Of a DNA stretch of 9,462 nt, positions 4,773 through 9,462 are shown piece after piece. Each line of letters opens with the position of its first letter. The stretch's first letter is position 1. The translations under genes and the position numbers were made by a program. The notes below the pieces were generated by a model. It saw nothing but the letters and a program-made list of their open reading frames with translations, did no database searches and was not told where the DNA came from. The stretch is from contig JAUWLY010000091.1 of assembly GCA_030613445.1 (NCBI GenBank), positions 1 through 9,462 on the forward strand. Direction: 5' to 3'. This stretch comes from Candidatus Stahliibacteriota bacterium (GTDB taxonomy: Bacteria; Hydrothermota; Tepidihabitantia; SM23-42).

Positions 4773-6044
4773 TTATTTTTCCCTTTTCACCTTGGCACTG
4801 AAAAATTCTCTCGGATCGCTTATCTTGCCCTTTATCGCTGAATACGCAGCCGTTGCCGGTGATGCAAGATAAACAAACCCTTCAGGGTTACCCATTCTTC
4901 CTTTGAAGTTACGATTGGCAGTTGACAAACACACCTCACCATCACCTAATACACCCTGATGTACACCAACACAGGGTCCGCATCCTGGTCCCATGATAAT
5001 AGCGCCGGCTTTAACAAACGTCGCCAATAAACCAAGCTTCATCGCCTCAAGATAAACATCACGTGATGCTGGTATGACAATCAAGCGAGTATCAGTAGCC
5101 CGCTTTTTTCCGCTTAGGATTTTCGCGGCGATCTTAAGATCCTCGATACGTCCATTTGTACAGGTGCCGATGAAAACCTGGCTGACCTTCTTGCCCTTTG
5201 CACTACTAATCGGTCTGGTATTATCAACCGTATGCGGAAAAGCCACCTGCGGTTCTATTTTAGCAGCATCGATCTTTATTACCTTTTCATAATCTGCGTC
5301 CATATCCGGTGCTAAAGGTCGCCAGTCTTTGAGCCGACCGCGTGCCTTAAGATACTCACGGGTCACTCGGTCAGAAGCAATCAAACCAACCTTTGCACCA
5401 GCTTCCACCGCCATGTTTGATAAGACGAAACGAGATTCCATAGACATTCTATCGATCGTTGAACCACCGAATTCAAGCGCTTTATAGGTCGCTCCGTCAG
5501 CACCGATCATACCGATCAGATATAGAATAAGATCCTTAGAAAAAACCCCGGGTTGGAACTTGCCGTTAACTTCAATCCTTATTGTTTTAGGAACCTTGAA
5601 CCATGTCTTGCCAATTGCCATACCGATCGCAATATCAGTTGACCCCATGCCAGTTGCAAAAGCACCGAGTGCCCCAGAAGTACATGTGTGTGAATCACCG
5701 CCAATAACCACATCACCTGGTTTGGCAAACGATTCAACAAGCCGCTGATGAATAACACCATCGCCAACCTCAGAAAGGATCGCACCGGCTTGTTTACTAA
5801 ATTCACGGAGCAACATGTGATCGTTTGATAGTTCTTGACGGGGCGAAGGCGCGGCATGGTCAAGGAAAAATATTGATTTTGCTGCCTTTACTTTGTTAAT
5901 GTTCATCTTTTGGAGTTGTCGAACCCCGAGCGGTCCGGTACCGTCTTGGAATGCAGCAACATCGACTTTAGCGATAACAACATCATTGGCAGAACAATCC
6001 TTTCCGCTTTTCGCGGTTAAAATCTTTTCTGCTAAGGTCCCCAT
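4773..6044 (-). CDS. Aconitase/isopropylmalate dehydratase-type large subunit (LeuC-like), probably of a two-subunit aconitase
   Basis: This 423-residue catalytic subunit is the length of the archaeal/anaerobe LeuC class. The three [4Fe-4S] ligands are Cys295 (GTCTNGR), Cys355 and Cys358 (GPGCGPCVG). Other family blocks are DHAAPSP (62-68), GGDSHTCTSGALGAFATGMG (115-134) and GADGATYKALEF (181-192). With the small subunit (2758-3258) it would isomerise citrate to isocitrate via cis-aconitate in the cytosol. The family also contains 3-isopropylmalate and homoaconitate hydro-lyases, and the large subunit alone does not discriminate. The reason to favour aconitase is the operon with citrate synthase and isocitrate dehydrogenase, and the absence of leuA or leuB in view. 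The start has an SD (GGAGG, 6049-6053) and is the first gene after a near-consensus promoter. The 128-base gap to citrate synthase holds the CACGAAT repeats. Confidence 0.88.
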   Translation of the reverse strand: MGTLAEKILTAKSGKDCSANDVVIAKVDVAAFQDGTGPLGVRQLQKMNINKVKAAKSIFFLDHAAPSPRQELSNDHMLLREFSKQAGAILSEVGDGVIHQRLVESFAKPGDVVIGGDSHTCTSGALGAFATGMGSTDIAIGMAIGKTWFKVPKTIRIEVNGKFQPGVFSKDLILYLIGMIGADGATYKALEFGGSTIDRMSMESRFVLSNMAVEAGAKVGLIASDRVTREYLKARGRLKDWRPLAPDMDADYEKVIKIDAAKIEPQVAFPHTVDNTRPISSAKGKKVSQVFIGTCTNGRIEDLKIAAKILSGKKRATDTRLIVIPASRDVYLEAMKLGLLATFVKAGAIIMGPGCGPCVGVHQGVLGDGEVCLSTANRNFKGRMGNPEGFVYLASPATAAYSAIKGKISDPREFFSAKVKREK

Positions 6045-6050
6045 TTTTCC

Positions 6051-6063
6051 TCCAATTATTGGA
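6051..6063. promoter_or_regulatory. Palindrome overlapping the SD of the first operon gene
   Basis: TCCAATTATTGGA has six-base arms around one base and overlaps the GGAGG of the large aconitase subunit. The arms are too close to fold as an RNA hairpin, so a protein-binding site in DNA is the more likely reading. It lies about 45 bases downstream of the expected transcription start. It may be chance in AT-rich leader sequence. Confidence 0.25.
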
Positions 6064-6116
6064 CTTCCCTATAAATTGATATAAAAACTCAAGAATTACG
6101 ACTATTTGTGAATACT

Positions 6117-6144
6117 ATTATACACAATTCAGGCAAAAAGTCAA
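6117..6144 (-). promoter_or_regulatory. Sigma-70-type promoter of the TCA operon
   Basis: On the minus strand TTGACT (6144-6139) and TATAAT (6122-6117) are 16 bp apart. The predicted start near 6110 gives a leader of about 66 bases with an SD before the large aconitase subunit. No stronger promoter is seen between here and fabG, so this probably drives all genes down to isocitrate dehydrogenase. Confidence 0.75.
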
Positions 6145-6160
6145 TATCTCGATTTCCTGA

Positions 6161-6443
6161 TTTCTCTCCACTTTTTGTTATTCGGTTGTTACAGTTTCAA
6201 TAAAATACGCCGAAATTTCGCAGATTTTGTAGGGACACGCCATGACGTGTCCCTACGACTGCTCAAATTGATAATCGTCGAGACAGGCTCGCCCCGTGAA
6301 ATAACAGACAAATGTCTCTTTGCATATATTGCCCTTGTTATGAAATTTATTTTTGGTTTTGGTCTTCAGTCTTATGATATTTCACAGGGCTCGACCACTG
6401 CATTATGCACCATGCAATCTGAAAAAAGTGGAGAGGAGAGAAA
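6161..6443. repeat. MITE-like region with nested inverted repeats
   Basis: The outer arms are TTTCTCTCCACTTTTT (6161-6176) and its complement at 6423-6443, which carries a five-base insertion. Inner arms are 6277-6303 and 6378-6395: GTCGAG and CCCCGTGAAATA on the left match GTCGAGCCCTGTGAAATA on the right (complement) apart from a nine-base insertion and one mismatch. No protein-coding gene is supported inside; a 93-codon plus-strand frame simply runs through the repeats. This layout is typical of small non-autonomous elements, though no target duplication was identified. It ends about 17 bp upstream of the operon's -35 box. Confidence 0.45.
6229..6256. repeat. 11-bp-stem palindrome GTAGGGACACG/CGTGTCCCTAC
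   Basis: GTAGGGACACG (6229-6239) and CGTGTCCCTAC (6246-6256) are perfect complements around CCATGA. Similar GTAGGGRCACG palindromes are, from general memory, dispersed in many bacterial genomes. It lies inside the larger inverted-repeat region. There is no U-tract on either side, so a terminator is unlikely. Confidence 0.7.
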
Positions 6444-6461
6444 ATTTAGCAATTAGTATAC

Positions 6462-6525
6462 CCCCTCTCCCTTTTTAAGGGAGATAATCCTATCTTCATC
6501 CCCTCTCCCTTTTTAAGGGAGAGGG
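6462..6525. repeat. Two direct copies of a CCCCTCTCCC...AAGGGAGA hairpin repeat
   Basis: The same 23-base sequence (CCCCTCTCCC, TTTTT, AAGGGAGA) occurs at 6462-6484 and 6500-6522. Each folds on itself. The second copy has an 11-bp perfect stem, 6501-6511 with 6515-6525, and a three-base loop. The spacing between copy starts is 38 bases. This is a dispersed REP-like motif, not a gene. It is palindromic and lacks a following T-run, so termination is not supported. Confidence 0.7.
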
Positions 6526-6909
6526 AAAGGGTGAGGGTTTCCTAAAATGTCTAAGAAATTAATTGGGGTCAAATCTTCGCAGGCTGACCGAGAATTCCGA
6601 AATTTGTAGGTGTAGAGCCTTCAGTTAACTGGGAAGAGATGAACTTATGAAGCTAAGAAGTTCAGATGTTCTGAACCTCGTAACCTCAAAACTTCAAAAT
6701 ACGACGGGGAGTTTATCGAGATGCTGCAAGTATCGCTATAGTCTCGAGTCTAACGAAGTTAGAGAGAGGAAGTAATGAGATGTCGAAGATCCCGAATATT
6801 TGTATTGAGGGGCACCGTCCCCACTTCCCCAAATTTTTCGTTTTGGGCGCAGGGCAGAGGGGAATTAAAGGGGTGAATGCCCGTAGTCCAAAACTCCTTA
6901 TTATTTAAA
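6526..6909. other. Gene-free intergenic stretch with several short hairpins
   Basis: No credible coding region was found here. Short perfect hairpins include GTTCAGA-TGT-TCTGAAC (6660-6676), TCGAGA/TCTCGA (6716-6721 with 6742-6747) and TCTAAC-GAA-GTTAGA (6749-6763). A GGGGTC box at 6564-6569 and GGGGCACCGTCCCC at 6809-6822 lie near the two ends. They recall the GGGG-rich termini that flank REP-associated (RAYT) transposase remnants, a resemblance I hold weakly. A 66-codon minus-strand frame (6759-6959) overlaps the TPR gene's end and has no SD. No terminator for the TPR gene was recognised. Confidence 0.5.
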
Positions 6910-9270
6910 CTAAATTTCATAAATAATTTTTTTAGTAATTTTCCATGCAATTTCTGCATCTTCTTTTGTTATTTTTTTGATCTTACCTTTTCTAATTTCC
7001 ACCGCTGGATGAATAAAGTTTCTATATTGCTTTAAGGCTTGAGAAAAATGATAAAGCTGGATTTCAATAATACTATTTTGATCCGCAACATAAAGAAGCT
7101 CTGATAAATTCATATCTAAAACTTTTTTATTCCTCGCTGCCCTCGAATTAGGTAAGTGTTTTGTAATGTCAGAATCCAATATTTTATTTAGAATAAATGA
7201 TTCAATGATACTTCCACCTAAAACAAGAGCTGTTTTGTAGGATTCAGTGAGCAATGCAAATACATTTTCTTTCAAGTCGCGCTTTAAAATATCTCTCAAA
7301 TTTTTATCAGATATTTTAATGTCGACAGTTGATAGTAAATTTTCATCAAAGCCCAAATTTTCAAATGAATTTAAATTTATTTTCTCCCCAATATTTGATA
7401 GTGGTTTATTTGCTTCAATGCGTTCTCTTTGTTCAAGAATATAACTTCTAACTAAATAATTAACAAGATATACGTTGCTGTAAGTCTCAATGTTATGATG
7501 TTCAATTTTTATAATGTAATTTTTCAGTAGAAAGCTTTTAATGAGTTCTTGTGCTTTTTCTGGACGAGCCTTCAAAATCCCACATAGTTGTGAATAAGAA
7601 GCTACAATGTTTTTTTCTTCATCCTCATTTTCTATTAAGAAGGATAATCTTTCGTGTATGTATAGATTTTCTGTTTTTATATCCTTTAAGGCTTGTACTT
7701 GCTCCTTTTTCCATTTATTAATGTCTTTTATTTCATGTTTTATTTTTTTTGTAACTCTTTTTAAGTTGTTTTGAGCTATATTATCAGTAGGATCTATTTC
7801 TAAAGCGGTTTTAAATAGCCCCTCTGCCTGAATCCAATCATCTTCACCCTCATATAAAAGGGCTAAATTATTTGCTACAGCACTATTCGTTTGCTCTTTT
7901 TTCCAAATTTTTTCATAAAACTTTTTAGCATTCGTTCCATCATTAATTTTGCTATAAGCAAAAGCTATCTCAAATAATACATCCGCTTTTTCTAAGACTT
8001 CTTCTGAAAAATAATTTCTAACTTTTATAACACTCTCATAGTCTTTATTTTCATGAAGAGCTTCAATCATAACCTTCACAGCATCTTGAAATTTACCTCT
8101 TTTCCATGAACTTATAGATTTTAGTTTTTGAATGAAAGAATTTGTAATTATTTTTGATTCTTTCTTTGAAGCATCTTCTAATATCCAATTTAATCCTGAC
8201 TCATATGCAGAATATTCTACGATATTTTGAAAATCTTGCTCAAACGCCTTAATTATTTGATTCACTTGTAAGTAAGCTGACACTAATGCGGTATCAAATA
8301 CTTTTTTATCTTTCAGATTATTTCTCGCGAACTTCAAATCAGTAATAGTTTTTTTGTTAGCACCTTCAAATTCACAAATTTTTAGTGCTTTGATACCTCT
8401 AATTTTGGCGTAAGCAATTTTATATTCTTTTTGTGCTTTTAATACAATTATTAATTTACTTGCTAGATCATCAAAGTAATTTTCAAAATAAAAACGAAGG
8501 TCCCAACGAATAGAAACAAACGGTTCATCGAATTTATTTGGTAGCTCATTTATAAGTCTTACTGCCTTGTCAATTTCTTTTGATTCTAATAAACACAGTA
8601 AAAGACCAATATATTGAGCATAATTAAGTTTTTGATTAATATCATCATCAATTAGTTTTTGAAAAATTATTTTGGCTTTTTCGATTTCCAATAATTCATA
8701 AAGACAAAATGCTTTGATTAAAGATAACAACTGCTTTTCATCTTTTTTGCTTAGCTTAATTTTATTGATTAAATCAAACGCTGTATCATATTTCTTTTTC
8801 CTCCCAAAAAATTCATATAACTGAAAATAAATCGTATTTGATACTATATTTTTGTTTTCAATTTCATCATAAATCTTAGGAATATCAGGATCTTCTGATT
8901 TCTTTATTAAGTATTCGTATATGATTTCACTATTTGGAAAGTGTTCGAGACCCTTTTTTAGAATTCTGACTGAGTGTTTTTTGTTGTCTTCAATATCTGC
9001 CAATCTCCAAAAAGCATCTTCAATAGGTTTTTCTGAATCAATAGCACTTCCTAAATATCTTTTTGCTCCTGTTTTTGATCCTTGAAAATCATCTTTATCG
9101 TCACCAAAAAAGTTTGATGTGAGATTTATATGATGAATGTAGCCCAATAAATAGTTAATTACTGGTGTGCTTTTTGTTCTTCTTAATTGTTCTAAATATT
9201 TCTCTGCCTCCTTAAAAGCGTTTTTATCAATTAATTCATAAGCCTTTTTGATGTCTTTATCTTTAGTCAT
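6910..9270 (-). CDS. Large helical-repeat (TPR-like) protein with a putative C-terminal HEPN-like domain
   Basis: I do not recognise a named family for this 786-residue protein. The N-terminal ~500 residues are amphipathic helix pairs. The clearest TPR units are 6-30 (AYELIDKNAFKEAEKYLEQL), 432-465, and 466-499 (NNLALLYEGEDDWIQAEGLF ... ALEIDPTD). A charged linker (505-550) leads to an all-helical C-terminus. Residues ~668-786 show ALVLGGSIIESFILNKIL (681-698), then QALKQYRNFIHPAVEI (744-759) and a final DAEIAW helix. Arg750-Asn-Phe-Ile-His754-Pro resembles the catalytic motif of HEPN RNases, but its R-x3-H spacing is one short of the usual R-x4-6-H. No signal peptide or membrane span is evident, so it is likely cytosolic. 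The start is fixed by an in-frame TGA nine bases upstream; the SD is weak. It is far AT-richer than the TCA genes: 8101-8160 has 12 G+C of 60, against 32 of 60 at 3841-3900, suggesting transfer. Function unknown; an RNA-targeting defence role is only a hypothesis. Confidence 0.82.
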   Translation of the reverse strand: MTKDKDIKKAYELIDKNAFKEAEKYLEQLRRTKSTPVINYLLGYIHHINLTSNFFGDDKDDFQGSKTGAKRYLGSAIDSEKPIEDAFWRLADIEDNKKHSVRILKKGLEHFPNSEIIYEYLIKKSEDPDIPKIYDEIENKNIVSNTIYFQLYEFFGRKKKYDTAFDLINKIKLSKKDEKQLLSLIKAFCLYELLEIEKAKIIFQKLIDDDINQKLNYAQYIGLLLCLLESKEIDKAVRLINELPNKFDEPFVSIRWDLRFYFENYFDDLASKLIIVLKAQKEYKIAYAKIRGIKALKICEFEGANKKTITDLKFARNNLKDKKVFDTALVSAYLQVNQIIKAFEQDFQNIVEYSAYESGLNWILEDASKKESKIITNSFIQKLKSISSWKRGKFQDAVKVMIEALHENKDYESVIKVRNYFSEEVLEKADVLFEIAFAYSKINDGTNAKKFYEKIWKKEQTNSAVANNLALLYEGEDDWIQAEGLFKTALEIDPTDNIAQNNLKRVTKKIKHEIKDINKWKKEQVQALKDIKTENLYIHERLSFLIENEDEEKNIVASYSQLCGILKARPEKAQELIKSFLLKNYIIKIEHHNIETYSNVYLVNYLVRSYILEQRERIEANKPLSNIGEKINLNSFENLGFDENLLSTVDIKISDKNLRDILKRDLKENVFALLTESYKTALVLGGSIIESFILNKILDSDITKHLPNSRAARNKKVLDMNLSELLYVADQNSIIEIQLYHFSQALKQYRNFIHPAVEIRKGKIKKITKEDAEIAWKITKKIIYEI

Positions 9271-9298
9271 AGTTACTCATAAAGTATACAAAGATTTT

Positions 9299-9304
9299 AT
9301 TATA
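9299..9304 (-). promoter_or_regulatory. Possible -10 box of the TPR/HEPN-like gene
   Basis: TATAAT lies about 28 bases upstream of the ATG on the minus strand. The hexamers 16-18 bp further upstream (such as ACGATT) are poor -35 matches. The surroundings are so AT-rich that chance occurrence is likely. Confidence 0.3.
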
Positions 9305-9423
9305 TTTTTATTCATCAATAAATCGTTTTCGGAGCGACGGCAGAGAAAACTCCTTATTTTCCCCTCATTAAATAAAGAAAAATTTTTCACTCCTTCCTTA
9401 TTCAAAAAGCGGCTTGAAAATAT

Positions 9424-9459
9424 GTCGCCTAACGGTTCCAGCATATACGACGTTGCGAC
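9424..9459. repeat. Bulged inverted repeat at the right window edge
   Basis: GTCGC-CT-AACG (9424-9434) pairs with CGTTGCGAC (9451-9459), a nine-bp stem with a two-base bulge. The arms contain GCCTAAC, which fits the RYYYAAC core of integron attC sites, but the opposite arm does not give GTTRRRY. It may be one half of a longer palindrome cut by the window end. Confidence 0.3.
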
Positions 9460-9462
9460 CGA

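Noticed and set aside
2758..6044. Leucine biosynthesis (isopropylmalate isomerase) as the primary role of the LeuCD-type pair
   Set aside because: No leuA or leuB is present, and the dehydrogenase in the operon has the isocitrate-binding Ser-x-Asn-x3-Arg pattern rather than that of LeuB. Dual function is not excluded.
6175..6456. 93-codon plus-strand reading frame
   Set aside because: It spans the nested inverted repeats and the 11-bp palindrome, has no SD and no protein-like pattern.
6809..6822. GGGGCACCGTCCCC as terminator of the TPR gene
   Set aside because: Only four base pairs are secure and no T-run follows in the gene's direction.
6759..6959. 66-codon minus-strand reading frame overlapping the end of the TPR gene
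   Set aside because: It has no SD, runs through palindromic intergenic DNA, overlaps the TPR coding region in another frame and shows no recognisable motif.
9263..9280. Five-codon frame (MSNYD) overlapping the TPR start, as a possible leader peptide
   Set aside because: It is too short, has no SD of its own and no attenuator-like structure follows it.
9427..9459. Integron attC site
   Set aside because: GCCTAAC fits RYYYAAC, but the opposite arm (GTTGCGA) breaks GTTRRRY and no integrase is in view. Kept only as a hairpin.

Overview
The window reads as bacterial chromosome: it has a type II fatty-acid ACP and FabG, consensus -35/-10 promoters and strong Shine-Dalgarno (SD) sites. All eight genes I accept lie on the minus strand, so the window is best read from right to left. 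Lineage cannot be fixed from sequence alone. A GxxExxY gene, many short dispersed palindromes, a LeuCD-type aconitase and a eukaryotic-type citrate synthase together suggest an uncultivated anaerobic or sediment bacterium (WOR-3/TA06 or FCB-like). That placement is a low-confidence inference.

Region by region, in transcription order. (1) 9462-9271 is AT-rich upstream sequence with a bulged hairpin at the window edge. (2) 9270-6910 is a 786-residue, very AT-rich helical-repeat (TPR-like) protein whose C-terminal domain carries an R-N-F-I-H-P motif, probably HEPN-like. Its base composition differs sharply from the metabolic genes, so it looks acquired. (3) 6909-6145 holds no credible gene. It is a patchwork of palindromes, two copies of a CCCCTCTCCC hairpin repeat, and a nested inverted-repeat structure that looks like remains of non-autonomous elements. 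(4) 6144-1055 is a metabolic operon with a near-consensus promoter (TTGACT, 16 bp, TATAAT). Its order is aconitase-type large subunit, citrate synthase, aconitase-type small subunit, GxxExxY protein, isocitrate dehydrogenase. (5) 1002-1 holds fabG and the first 51 codons of acpP, with a separate consensus promoter just in front of fabG.

Citrate synthase, the split two-subunit aconitase and isocitrate dehydrogenase together convert oxaloacetate and acetyl-CoA to 2-oxoglutarate, the oxidative branch of the TCA cycle. This supplies glutamate carbon and reduced cofactor. FabG and ACP serve fatty-acid elongation, and fabF would be the usual next gene beyond the left edge.

The most interesting structure is the GxxExxY gene. 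It sits inside the TCA operon bracketed by 17-bp inverted repeats (CACGAATAWACACGAAT, 16/17 identical). Solo copies of the same motif lie in front of the citrate synthase SD. This looks like a small mobile or domesticated unit made of one nuclease-fold gene and its cognate repeats. Second in interest are the TPR/HEPN-like protein and the apparently leaderless fabG promoter with an overlapping 17-bp palindrome.
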